DNA from: Myxococcota bacterium
Lineage (GTDB): Bacteria > Myxococcota > JAJVIH01
Reading direction: 5' to 3'
Assembly: GCA_022072125.1 (NCBI GenBank)
Contig: JAJVIH010000031.1
Coordinates: forward strand, 35,039-99,038
DNA length: 64,000 nucleotides
The stretch's first letter is position 1. The number at the start of each line of letters is the position of its first letter. The translations under genes and the position numbers were made by a program. Below the pieces are notes generated by a model, which searched no databases, had not been told where the DNA came from, and was given only the letters and a program-made list of their open reading frames with translations. This document shows, piece after piece, positions 16,390 through 24,584 of this stretch.

Positions 16390-17843
16390 CAATGCACCTG
16401 CCGGGAAATGGCCACGCCGCCGCCGCGGCCCAGTGACGAAGGGTTGTGTTCCGCGGCGGGAAGGCGGATCCAGAACACCGATCCTTTCGGATGGTTGGGC
16501 TCCATGCCCACGTCGCCGCCCATGGCCTCCGCGAGATGCTTGACGATGGCTAGCCCCAGGCCGGTTCCGCCCATCTCGCGGCTGCGGCCCGGATCCACCC
16601 GGTAGAAGCGCTCGAACAGGCGCTCCCTGTGTCGCGGCTCGACGCCCGGGCCGTCATCCCGCACTTCAATGCGCACGCCGCCGCCCTCTGGCGCGGCGGC
16701 GATCTCCACCAGCCCGCCCGCCGGGGTGTATTTGATGGCGTTGTCCACCAGGTTGAAGACCACCTGGTCAAGCGCCCGGGCGTCGGCCTGCGCCGCCAGG
16801 TCCGGTGCGATATGGCTTTCCACGCGGATGTTCTTCTCCGCCGATTTGCCCTCGACCATGCCGGTGACGTGGCTGGCCACCTGGCGGATATTGATGGGCT
16901 GCAGGTCCAGCGTCATCTGTCCCGACTCCATGCGCGAGATGTCGAGCAGGTCGGAGATCAGGCGGGAAAGCCTTTCGGCGTTGCGCAGCATGGCCTCGAC
17001 GAAGTTGCGTGCCGCGGGCGGGTCGTTGAGCGCGCCGTCCAGCAGGTTTTCGGCGTTGGCCTGCATGATGCTGACGGGAGTCCGCAGTTCGTGGGAGACG
17101 TTGGCGACAAAATCCTTGCGCAGGTTTTCCAGCCGCCGCAGATCGGTGACATCGCGCAGCACGATCACCGCGCCGCCTGAACGCAGCGGGTTGACCTGTC
17201 CCAGCAGGCGGCGGGTGGTGCGCCCCTGCAATTCAAATTCGTCCTGAACCACTTCGCCCCGGCTGCCCGCCTGCGCCAGTTCATTGAGCGCGGGAGATCG
17301 GGCGACATCCTCGACAAACTGGCGATCGGCGCGGGCGATGCCCAGCATGGTCTGGGCGGCCCGGTTGGCCATGGTGATGCGGCGCTGCGAATCCACCGCC
17401 AGCACGCCCTCCTCCAGGGATTCGAGCACGGCCTCCAGCCGGTTGCGCTCATCGGCGAGGGCGCCGACCGCCTCTTCGAGGTCGCTGGCCAGCCGGTTGA
17501 ACGAGCCCGCGAGGCCCCGCAGCTCATCGGTCGAGTCAATCAGCAACTGGTTGGGACGTTCGCCCCGGATGATGGTCTGGGCGTATTCGACCACCTTCCG
17601 CAGGTTGCGGGAGAGCAGCCAGGAAGCCACGGCGCTGACAATGATGGCGGTGGCGAGCACCACGCCGCCGAAGGCCGCCAGGATCAGGTCGAGTTCCAGC
17701 AATTCGGCGGGGCTGTGCGGGCGGCCGCCGTTGAAATGCCAGTCATGCAGGCGCATGCGGAGAAAAAAGCCGCTGACCAGCATCACGCCGCTGGTCAGGG
17801 CGAGGGACATGAAGAAGAGCTTGCCGCGCGCGCCCAGCTTCAA
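16389..17843 (-). CDS. phoR: Phosphate-sensing histidine kinase PhoR
   Basis: 484 aa if translation begins at TTG 17843, which overlaps the phoB stop as TTGA and has a strong GAGGGA site; longer frames would run into phoB. Two membrane helices flank a short periplasmic stretch, then HAMP (about 80-130), a PAS domain, the HisKA H-box FVANVSHELRTPVS, the N-box VVFNLVDNAIKYTPAGG, and G-boxes DDGPGV and GGTGLGLAIVKH. PhoR phosphorylates PhoB when PstSCAB/PhoU signal phosphate shortage. Confidence 0.94.
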   Translation of the reverse strand: MKLGARGKLFFMSLALTSGVMLVSGFFLRMRLHDWHFNGGRPHSPAELLELDLILAAFGGVVLATAIIVSAVASWLLSRNLRKVVEYAQTIIRGERPNQLLIDSTDELRGLAGSFNRLASDLEEAVGALADERNRLEAVLESLEEGVLAVDSQRRITMANRAAQTMLGIARADRQFVEDVARSPALNELAQAGSRGEVVQDEFELQGRTTRRLLGQVNPLRSGGAVIVLRDVTDLRRLENLRKDFVANVSHELRTPVSIMQANAENLLDGALNDPPAARNFVEAMLRNAERLSRLISDLLDISRMESGQMTLDLQPINIRQVASHVTGMVEGKSAEKNIRVESHIAPDLAAQADARALDQVVFNLVDNAIKYTPAGGLVEIAAAPEGGGVRIEVRDDGPGVEPRHRERLFERFYRVDPGRSREMGGTGLGLAIVKHLAEAMGGDVGMEPNHPKGSVFWIRLPAAEHNPSSLGRGGGVAISRQVH

Positions 17844-18544
17844 GCGCTTCCCTCGTCCGGACGATCGCGAAACCGGTAACCCACTCCGCGGATGGTCTCG
17901 ATGTAATCTTCCGCCGCGCCCAGCTTTTCCCGCAGGCGTTTGACGTGGGTGTCCACGGTGCGGGTGGTGACATCCGCGTGGATGCTCCACACGTCGTTGA
18001 GCAGGGTGTCGCGGGTCTGCACCCTTCCCTTGCGGGAGAGGAAGGTGGTAAGCAGGCGGAATTCCAGCGCGGTCAACTGGGTTTCGGTATTGTCCACCCA
18101 GACCCGGTGGGCGGCGGTGTCCACCTTCAGGCGGCCAAACTCGATTCTCTCCGGCATCGGTTCTTCCACCGAGCGGCGGCGCAGGATGGCCCTGATGCGC
18201 AAGAGCAGTTCACGGGTGCTGAAGGGCTTGACCACGTAGTCGTCCGCCCCGACCTCGAACCCCACCACGCGGTCAATCTCTTCCGCCTTGGCGGTCAGGA
18301 TGATCACCGGGGTCTGCCGGGTGCGTTCGGTCTGGCGGAACTGGCGGCAAACCTCGATGCCGGAGATATCCGGCAACATCAGGTCAAGCAGGATCAAATC
18401 CGGCGGCGGCTCCTGAAACCCCAGATCAAGACCCTGTTTCCCGGTGCCGGCGCAACGGGTGGCGTATCCTTCCCGCCGCAACCCGTAGTCCAGGGTATTG
18501 AGGAGATCCTTCTCGTCTTCAATAATCAGGATGGTGGAGCTCAT
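17840..18544 (-). CDS. phoB: Phosphate response regulator PhoB
   Basis: 234 aa. The receiver domain has acidic residues Glu9/Asp10, phospho-acceptor Asp54 (ILLDLMLPD) and Lys106, followed by an OmpR-type winged helix (LTALEFRLLTTFLSRKGRVQ, recognition helix TRTVDTHVKRLREKLG, and GVGYRF). It heads a compact phoB-phoR-pstSCAB-phoU operon. A Pho box starts 22 bases upstream of its ATG, so autoregulation is expected. Confidence 0.96.
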   Translation of the reverse strand: MSSTILIIEDEKDLLNTLDYGLRREGYATRCAGTGKQGLDLGFQEPPPDLILLDLMLPDISGIEVCRQFRQTERTRQTPVIILTAKAEEIDRVVGFEVGADDYVVKPFSTRELLLRIRAILRRRSVEEPMPERIEFGRLKVDTAAHRVWVDNTETQLTALEFRLLTTFLSRKGRVQTRDTLLNDVWSIHADVTTRTVDTHVKRLREKLGAAEDYIETIRGVGYRFRDRPDEGSA

Positions 18545-18566
18545 GGGGGCAATCTCGCCCCGCTTT

Positions 18567-18584
18567 GTGACAATTGTGTGACAT
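18567..18584 (-). promoter_or_regulatory. Pho box upstream of phoB
   Basis: Minus strand 18584-18567 reads ATGTCACACAATTGTCAC. The repeat TGTCACA-CAAT-TGTCACA has the exact 11-bp period of PhoB sites. The box ends 22 bases before the phoB ATG. A -10 ten bases downstream would be GAGATT (18556-18551), a weak match. Transcription would then begin almost at the ATG, so the message may be nearly leaderless, or the box may act on a promoter further upstream. Confidence 0.65.
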
Positions 18585-18613
18585 GAGGGTAATGTTTCAG
18601 AAAAGGCCCGGTA

Positions 18614-20269
18614 TTACAAGCGGATATCCGTCCAGCGGACCAGATCCCCCAGGCACGGACGGCCATCGTGGCGCCACATCATGGTGGGGGTGGCCATGCG
18701 CCCCGGCCGGACAATCCGCGAAACCCCGAGCGCGGCCAGGCGCCCGGCCAGGCGGGGAGCATCTTCCGGACTGGCCAGCAGGGCGGCGTTCTGCAGCCAG
18801 CGCTGGATGGGAATCAGCAAGTCCAAGGCCTGATCCAGCCTGCCAATATCATGCAAATGGATGAATCTGCCGGGAAGGGAGGAGGCTTTCCATTCCCCGC
18901 TGGTGCGCAGCATCACCCACCCCTGGCTGGCGCCGGAGATGAAATCCTGTCCGCCAAATTCCCATTCATCCAGCGCCACCCGCCGCCGGGCCCGTTGTTC
19001 CACCCCGAGCAGCGGACCGGGCATCAGGCTGGAGATGGTATTCATGGCGGCGGCGATGGCGGCGGCCAGGCGATCCGTTTGTGGTTTTCCGCCGCTGACA
19101 AAGACCACCCGGGGCGACAGGCAGGCCGCGCCATCGAAGGTGCAGTGATCCATGGCGATGTCGAAGCCCAGGGCCTGGAGATCGTCCGCCTGCGCGGCGT
19201 CAATCAGGGTGACGCCCAGGCGGTGTCCATGAAAGGTGGCCGGTTGGCCCGGGCGGATCAGCCGGTGGAAATGGGCGATGGTCTGTTCCCCGCCATAGAC
19301 GACCAGGTGGCCGGACTGTGAAACCAGCAATTGGGTCAGCGCCGCGTCATCCGATGGCCACCAGGCGCAGGCGATGGCTTCCGCCAGGGCGGGCTCCAGC
19401 CGCGCCAGGGTTTGCAGGTAGAGCGGCGTGAACACCGGCTCGTCCGACGAGCAACGGCCCAGGACAGGGGAGCCGGTGATCAGGCCGCGCATATAGGTCA
19501 GGTGTGGCAGCGCGGGGATATTCGACGAGAACACCGCTCCCAGCAGCGCCGGCCCGTGGCGCAGCGCCCGGCCCTCTCCCCGCATGAGCAGGTTTTCGAG
19601 GGAGGGAAATTCCATGGCGAGCGCGCGTTTCATGTCCGCGGCCAGCGAGGATCGCATTTCCAGTTCCATGCTCCACAGGACCGACTCGCGGGAGAACCCG
19701 CCCAACCGGTGGATGGCTTCCACCGCCAGGTCGCGGTCGCCGGAGTCGCGCAGCCACTCGCGCGAGGCCGCGTCGAGAACCTGCAACAGCCGCCCAAGGT
19801 CGAATTTCTCCAGCGCGGCGCGGCCATTGCCGCGCAACCGGCGGATGGTTTGCTCCAGCCGGTCCGCCGTCAATTGCGCCTGGATCAATTCCACCGGTCC
19901 GCCGGGTCCGGCGGCGGTGCGGACCACGGCGGGCGCGTCCGGAAATCCGGCGCCAAAGGATGTGGCGCAGCGCGGGATCAGACCGCGATACCGGGATTCA
20001 ATCCGCTGGGCGTTGGCGTGAATCCGGCGCAGCCGTTCCAGCAGAAAAGCGCGGCCATGTTCGCGGCTCCAGCCATCGGCCAGGGCGTCGGCGGCGGGAC
20101 GCCACGGACCGGTGGTCCATGGATGCCCCGCCACGGCGCGGCAGGCCATGCTTTCGGCCCACTCCGACAGGGCGGGAAAACCCTCCGCCCAGCCCAGCGC
20201 CCGTTGCAGCGGCCCCGCCGCCCGTTCCCCGATGGTCCGTATCAGCTTCATTAGATTGAATGCCTGCAC
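18614..20269 (-). CDS. LuxC-like acyl-CoA/acyl-protein reductase
   Basis: 551 aa from GTG 20269 (ATG 20251 is the alternative). The C-terminal two thirds match the LuxC family (PF05893): VFSSNIPALPHLTYMRGL, QSGHLVVYGGEQT, and the catalytic cysteine in DGAACLSPR (Cys383), with downstream EWEFGGQDFISGAS. The family reduces activated fatty acids to aldehydes with NADPH. The extra N-terminal 150 residues are helical and unassigned. It is the last gene of the operon starting at 27469 and follows the LuxE-like partner by 94 bases. No luxAB luciferase genes are present, so light production is not implied. Confidence 0.85.
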   Translation of the reverse strand: MQAFNLMKLIRTIGERAAGPLQRALGWAEGFPALSEWAESMACRAVAGHPWTTGPWRPAADALADGWSREHGRAFLLERLRRIHANAQRIESRYRGLIPRCATSFGAGFPDAPAVVRTAAGPGGPVELIQAQLTADRLEQTIRRLRGNGRAALEKFDLGRLLQVLDAASREWLRDSGDRDLAVEAIHRLGGFSRESVLWSMELEMRSSLAADMKRALAMEFPSLENLLMRGEGRALRHGPALLGAVFSSNIPALPHLTYMRGLITGSPVLGRCSSDEPVFTPLYLQTLARLEPALAEAIACAWWPSDDAALTQLLVSQSGHLVVYGGEQTIAHFHRLIRPGQPATFHGHRLGVTLIDAAQADDLQALGFDIAMDHCTFDGAACLSPRVVFVSGGKPQTDRLAAAIAAAMNTISSLMPGPLLGVEQRARRRVALDEWEFGGQDFISGASQGWVMLRTSGEWKASSLPGRFIHLHDIGRLDQALDLLIPIQRWLQNAALLASPEDAPRLAGRLAALGVSRIVRPGRMATPTMMWRHDGRPCLGDLVRWTDIRL

Positions 20270-20363
20270 CCTTCATCCGGAGAGCATCAAATCATGACCC
20301 GCCCGGGGAGGGATCCGGCGCCTCCCGGCGGCCCGGTCCGGTGTTGGAGGAGGGATGTTTCCC

Positions 20364-21497
20364 TCAGTCCTTTGCCGGCGCCAGCTCCTCCAGCGTGACG
20401 GAACAGCCGCGGGACTCCGCCCCGGCGGCGCGTCCCAGAATGCGGAAGCCGCCGAACTCCCGCACGCCGATGTCATCGGTCACCAATGAGATGGGATGGG
20501 CCCAGTTGGTCAAATCCACATGAACCATCAACCCGCGCTCGCCGAGCGGCAACTCCCGCAGGGTGTCGTCCGGGTCCACGATGCGGGTGCGTGTCCAGCG
20601 CGGGTTTTGTTTCAGGCGCAACGGCGTTTTCCCCTGCTGAATGGCGGACAGGGTGTCGTCATAAAACTGCGAGGACAATTCGGTCATGCCCAGCAGGTTG
20701 ACCATGGCGTCTTCCGTCAGACCGAAGATATTGCCAATCAGCGCGCGGAACTCTTCCAGCGGCAATTCACGGCTGCGGCCCTTGTAGCCTCCCGCGTCCA
20801 TCAACAGGGAGTGTTCCGGCAATGGCGGAATCTTCAACCCTTTGGCGGCGAAGCCGTCGGCGAGATTCACGTAGCCGAAACTCGAGCCCACCAGCGCCAC
20901 CGGCTGGTTCAGGGCGCGCGCTTCCTCCACATGGCGGATCAGGGCGGAAACATCCGGCCCCTGCGGCCCCACCAGGAAAGCCGATTCCGGCGTTCCGAAC
21001 AGATCCATGAGTTTGTGCAGGCCGTACGCCATGATCATGTGCGGCGCGGTCTCCCTCGACGGCGCCAGCGCCAGAATGCGCCGGCGGCGATCATCGGGGA
21101 ACAGCCAGCGCCGGGCGTTGAGTTCGATGGACAAATCCATCATCTCCAGCGATGTACGGTCGTAATGCACTTCCCCGGCTTTGCTGGCGGTGGAGCCGCT
21201 GGTTTTGAAGGTGATGGCCGCGCGTTCGTGGCCATGACAGAACAGGCTGGCCTGCTTGAACGCGGTCACCGGCAGCGGCGGAATGGCGGTCCAGTCGCTG
21301 ATGTTGTCGCGGTGCGCGCCGCGGTGGGCGCAGAAGGCCGCGTAGGCTGGAATCGCCTCCAGGTGCCAGCGGTACAGGCGCAGCGCAAGGTCGTTGAACC
21401 AGCCGGCGTCCACTTCCTCGTCGCCGCAGGTCATGAAGTCGCGCAGGTCGCGTTCCAGGCGCATCAGCGCCCGCGCATCGGTGAGAAGATCAGCCAT
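20364..21497 (-). CDS. LuxE-like acyl-protein synthetase
   Basis: 377 aa, matching the LuxE family (PF04443) in length and motifs: the ATP-binding loop TFKTSGSTASKAGEVHYDR, YGLHKLMDLFG, NLLGMTELSSQFYDD, and a C-terminal GCSVTLEEL segment equivalent to the acyl-accepting Cys region of LuxE. LuxE activates a carboxylic acid with ATP and holds it as a thioester for reduction by LuxC. The start overlaps the upstream FAD-oxidoreductase gene by eight bases. The pairing with LuxC predicts conversion of a free acid to an aldehyde. Confidence 0.85.
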   Translation of the reverse strand: MADLLTDARALMRLERDLRDFMTCGDEEVDAGWFNDLALRLYRWHLEAIPAYAAFCAHRGAHRDNISDWTAIPPLPVTAFKQASLFCHGHERAAITFKTSGSTASKAGEVHYDRTSLEMMDLSIELNARRWLFPDDRRRRILALAPSRETAPHMIMAYGLHKLMDLFGTPESAFLVGPQGPDVSALIRHVEEARALNQPVALVGSSFGYVNLADGFAAKGLKIPPLPEHSLLMDAGGYKGRSRELPLEEFRALIGNIFGLTEDAMVNLLGMTELSSQFYDDTLSAIQQGKTPLRLKQNPRWTRTRIVDPDDTLRELPLGERGLMVHVDLTNWAHPISLVTDDIGVREFGGFRILGRAAGAESRGCSVTLEELAPAKD

Positions 21498-22779
21498 GGT
21501 TCCTTTCTCCGGCGCCGGATTCCTCCGCCGGGATGGGCAGGCGCGCGCAAATCAGCCGGAGTTCGATCCAGCGTTCCAGCGCCTCGCGGAGTTCATCCGG
21601 ATTCCGCCCGGCATTGGCGGACGGGTTCGGCAGCGCGGCGAGCGGCGTTCCATCCGGACGCGCCCGCAGCAGGTTGGCCAGGTCTCCTTCCCACTGGCGC
21701 GAGCGGCGGCCCGATTGCGCTTCATCCCACGCTTCCGCCTTCAGGTTGAGCGGGGTGATGACCACGCCGGGGTGATTCAGCGGAACGGCGGGACTCACAT
21801 CGCCTTTTGTCACCGCGTAGGCGAACAGCGGCGGCGGCGCTCCAAACTGCATTTCATAAGCGTGCGCATGGGCGGACAGCCCGGCGCAGACGCCATCCCC
21901 GAATGCGCGGGTGACGGCGTAATAAGGTCCCGTGATGTCTCCGGCGGCGAAGAGACCTGGCAGGTTGCAGCGGTTCAGGCGGTCCGCGGCCACGTGGCCC
22001 GAATCCGTCCGCAGCAAGTCATCCGGCAGCCGGACGGAGATCTCCGGGCGGCGTTCAAAGGAGAAGTAGTCAATCAGCGCGCCGCCGGCCTCGATGATCC
22101 GCCGCTCCCACTCATTCCCGATGACGAAGCGGTACGGCGGATGGACGCCGTCAATCCGTTCGATGACGCCGGGAATGGTCTCGACGCCTCCGGGCCGCCA
22201 GCCATCCAGCGTGACGAAGCGCCAGGGCGTGTCCTGCTCGCTGGACAGGCGGTGAAGCAATGGCAGAAACATGGCGGTTTCGCGGGCGCCCGCCACCAGC
22301 AGATCTTTTCCCTCGCACATGACGAAGGCGCGGCGGATGAGGTCTTCCAGATGCTCCGCTCCCTTGAAAAACACCGTCACGGCGCGGCCAAAATGCCGGC
22401 GTTCATTGCACAGGCGGCGCAGCCCCATGGCCAGCACCACCGATCGCGCCAGATGCCGCGCGCCGCCTCCGGTGATGACAGACCAGCAATTTCCGGCCGG
22501 GGCCACCTCCGCCGCCGCTTCCGCAATCACGGGGATATCCAGCACCTGCATATCCTTCAGCAGTCTGCCGGGAACCACGTCTTCCTTTTCCCGCCAGGAT
22601 GGTCCGGTCAACATCATCGGTTTCCAGCCCGCGATGCCGCCCAGTTCCCCCGGCTCGAACACGCAGGTCTTCAGTCCCATGGCGCCGTGGCCCTTGACCC
22701 AGCGCGCGCGCACGGCGGCCGCGAGACCCGCGGGGCCGCCGCCCACCACCGCCACATCCCATTCGCCGGCGATCTTCAT
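21490..22779 (-). CDS. FAD-dependent oxidoreductase, thioredoxin-reductase-like, lacking CxxC
   Basis: 429 aa. An N-terminal FAD Rossmann motif VAVVGGGPAGLAAA, a second nucleotide-binding stretch (LLVAGARETAMFLPLL) and the FAD-closing GLFAAGDITGPYYAV match the thioredoxin-reductase fold. The redox-active CxxC of true thioredoxin reductases is not seen, and a C-terminal extension of about 110 residues is present. Its substrate is unknown. It overlaps the LeuD-like gene by four bases and the LuxE-like gene by eight, so it probably acts in the same pathway, perhaps in the oxidation step that usually needs a LeuB-type dehydrogenase, which is absent. Confidence 0.75.
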   Translation of the reverse strand: MKIAGEWDVAVVGGGPAGLAAAVRARWVKGHGAMGLKTCVFEPGELGGIAGWKPMMLTGPSWREKEDVVPGRLLKDMQVLDIPVIAEAAAEVAPAGNCWSVITGGGARHLARSVVLAMGLRRLCNERRHFGRAVTVFFKGAEHLEDLIRRAFVMCEGKDLLVAGARETAMFLPLLHRLSSEQDTPWRFVTLDGWRPGGVETIPGVIERIDGVHPPYRFVIGNEWERRIIEAGGALIDYFSFERRPEISVRLPDDLLRTDSGHVAADRLNRCNLPGLFAAGDITGPYYAVTRAFGDGVCAGLSAHAHAYEMQFGAPPPLFAYAVTKGDVSPAVPLNHPGVVITPLNLKAEAWDEAQSGRRSRQWEGDLANLLRARPDGTPLAALPNPSANAGRNPDELREALERWIELRLICARLPIPAEESGAGERNHG

Positions 22780-23273
22780 GGCGCCAGCCCGGTTTTGCGC
22801 GCGTATGCTTCCAGGCCTCCGGCTTCCAGAATGTGCTGGAAATGGCTGTTCATGGGCTTGAGCGCAGCGGCGCCCGCACCGGAGGCGGAAACAATGCGGC
22901 TGGCGCCGGGTTCGATGCGCACCGCGCCGCCGGTGGCGGCCGCGAAGGGCTCCGCCAGGTGGAACAGCGGCAGCCCACAGTTGATGGCGTTGCGGGTGAA
23001 GATGACGCCCGCGCTCACGCAGACGATGGCGCGCACGTCGTTCTGGATGAGCGAATAGATGGTGGTCTCACGGCTGGAGCCCGCGCCGAAATCCCGCCCC
23101 GCGATGATGATGCGCGGCCCGGCGAGCGCGCGGGCGTTGTCCTTTTCCGCCATGCCGCCCATGAATCCGGCGGCCACCTTGCCGGCGTCGAGGCTGTAGA
23201 ACCAGGATGGATGAAGGATATCCGTATTGACGTGATCGCCCATGACGATCGCCAGCCCGGAGATGGGATTCAT
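22776..23273 (-). CDS. LeuD-like small subunit of a hydro-lyase/isomerase
   Basis: 165 aa, the size of archaeal-type LeuD/AksE/HacB small subunits. GDHVNTDILHPSW holds the conserved NTDxI/L block, and GRDFGAGSSRETTIYSLIQ is the swivel-domain signature. With the adjacent large subunit it should form an aconitase-superfamily enzyme moving a hydroxyl group on a malate-type acid (isopropylmalate, homoaconitate or analogue). ATG 23273 overlaps the large-subunit stop by four bases. Confidence 0.88.
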   Translation of the reverse strand: MNPISGLAIVMGDHVNTDILHPSWFYSLDAGKVAAGFMGGMAEKDNARALAGPRIIIAGRDFGAGSSRETTIYSLIQNDVRAIVCVSAGVIFTRNAINCGLPLFHLAEPFAAATGGAVRIEPGASRIVSASGAGAAALKPMNSHFQHILEAGGLEAYARKTGLAP

Positions 23274-24544
23274 GGGAATACCTCACGCGGATCGGCGATG
23301 ACGCCGGTCACCGCGGCGGCGGCGGCGGTCGCCGCACCGGCGAGAAAGAGCCGCGACTTTCCACTGCCCATGCGGCCCGGATAATTGCGGTTGGTGGTGG
23401 TGACCGCCGTTTCGCCATCGCCTAGCAGGCCCTTGTCAATGCCGCCGCAGGCGCCGCAACTGGGGTTGAGAACAACGCAGCCCGCCGCCGTGAGCGTGGT
23501 CACCAGCCCTTCCTCCAGAGCCTGGATGTACACGGACCGCGAGGATGGCGTGACCAGCACGCGCGTTCGCGGATGCACGCTTTTTCCGCCCAGCAGCCGG
23601 GCCGCCAGGCGAAGATCATCCATCCGTCCGGAGGCGCAACTGCCGATATAGACCTGGTCCACCCGTTGTCCGGCCAGATCGCGGGCCTCGCGGATGCAGG
23701 TCAGATCGGGAGGAACCGCCAAGTGCGGCGCCAGCGCGGAGAGATCCAGCGTCAACTCCGCGGCGTGGACGATATCACTGGCGTCCGGCGGCGATGGCGG
23801 CGGGGGCGGGGCGATCACGCCCTCCAGCGGCTTGCGCGCGCGCAGCCAGGCCTCCGTGATCCCGTCTGGGATCACCAGCGCGTTCATGGCGCCCAGTTCG
23901 ACGCCCATGTTGCACAGGCCCAGGCGCGCATCCATGGGCAGGCCGCCGTCTTCGTCGCGGAACTCGATGGACTGGCCGATAAAACCATCCGGACCATGGC
24001 GGCGCAGCAGTTCCAGCACCGCTTCCTTGCCGTCGGCCCAGTCAGGAAGGCGGCCGCGCAGCCGCACCAGCACGCAGGGCGGGGCGTTGAGAAACACCTT
24101 TCCGCTCGCCAGCGCGATCAGAAAATCCGTCGAGCCCATCCCCACCGCCACCGCGCCAAGAGCGCCCGCCATCACGGTATGGCTGTCGGCGCCCGCCACC
24201 AGCGAACCCGGGACGACGCCCGGATGCTCCGCCAGCAACTGGTGGCAAATGCCCTCGTTGACGCGCGGCCGCACCCCGATCTCCTCGCAGTAGTCGAGAA
24301 AGAGCCGCAGGATATTGGCGCGTTCCGGCGTGGAAGGCGGGGCGAAGTGGTCCGCCACCAGAAACAGCCTCTCCGGCGTTTTGGGTTTCCAGCCGTTGCG
24401 GCGCATGGGACCAATGGCGAGCGCGGTGGTGGCGTCATGGCCCATCAACACATCCGGGGCGCAGAGGCTGTAATGGTCCGCATCCAGCGGGCCTTCCGCG
24501 CGGGTGGAGAGAATGGCGTGCGTCAGGCTGTGATGGCGGGCCAT
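23270..24544 (-). CDS. LeuC-like large subunit of a hydro-lyase/isomerase
   Basis: 424 aa from ATG 24544 (AGGGAC site; an upstream in-frame ATG at 24571 has none). The 4Fe-4S cysteines lie in YIGSCASGRMDDLRLAA and VVLNPSCGACGG, and GADSHTVMAGALGAVAVGMGS matches the substrate-binding block of 3-isopropylmalate/homoaconitate dehydratases. The length fits the archaeal-type subfamily that has a separate small subunit. The substrate should be the product of the neighbouring homocitrate-synthase-like enzyme. Confidence 0.9.
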   Translation of the reverse strand: MARHHSLTHAILSTRAEGPLDADHYSLCAPDVLMGHDATTALAIGPMRRNGWKPKTPERLFLVADHFAPPSTPERANILRLFLDYCEEIGVRPRVNEGICHQLLAEHPGVVPGSLVAGADSHTVMAGALGAVAVGMGSTDFLIALASGKVFLNAPPCVLVRLRGRLPDWADGKEAVLELLRRHGPDGFIGQSIEFRDEDGGLPMDARLGLCNMGVELGAMNALVIPDGITEAWLRARKPLEGVIAPPPPPSPPDASDIVHAAELTLDLSALAPHLAVPPDLTCIREARDLAGQRVDQVYIGSCASGRMDDLRLAARLLGGKSVHPRTRVLVTPSSRSVYIQALEEGLVTTLTAAGCVVLNPSCGACGGIDKGLLGDGETAVTTTNRNYPGRMGSGKSRLFLAGAATAAAAAVTGVIADPREVFP

Positions 24545-24584
24545 GCCTGTCCCTTTTTCCGCCTCTTCCATGGCAGCGGCAAGG

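Noticed and set aside
18614..21497. Bioluminescence operon
   Set aside because: LuxC- and LuxE-like genes are present but luciferase genes luxA/luxB and the thioesterase luxD are not. LuxC/LuxE pairs occur in dark bacteria.
22776..24544. Plain leucine biosynthesis leuC/leuD
   Set aside because: No leuA with a leucine-sensing domain and no leuB are adjacent, and the genes overlap unrelated pathway genes. Leucine biosynthesis cannot be formally excluded without the rest of the genome.
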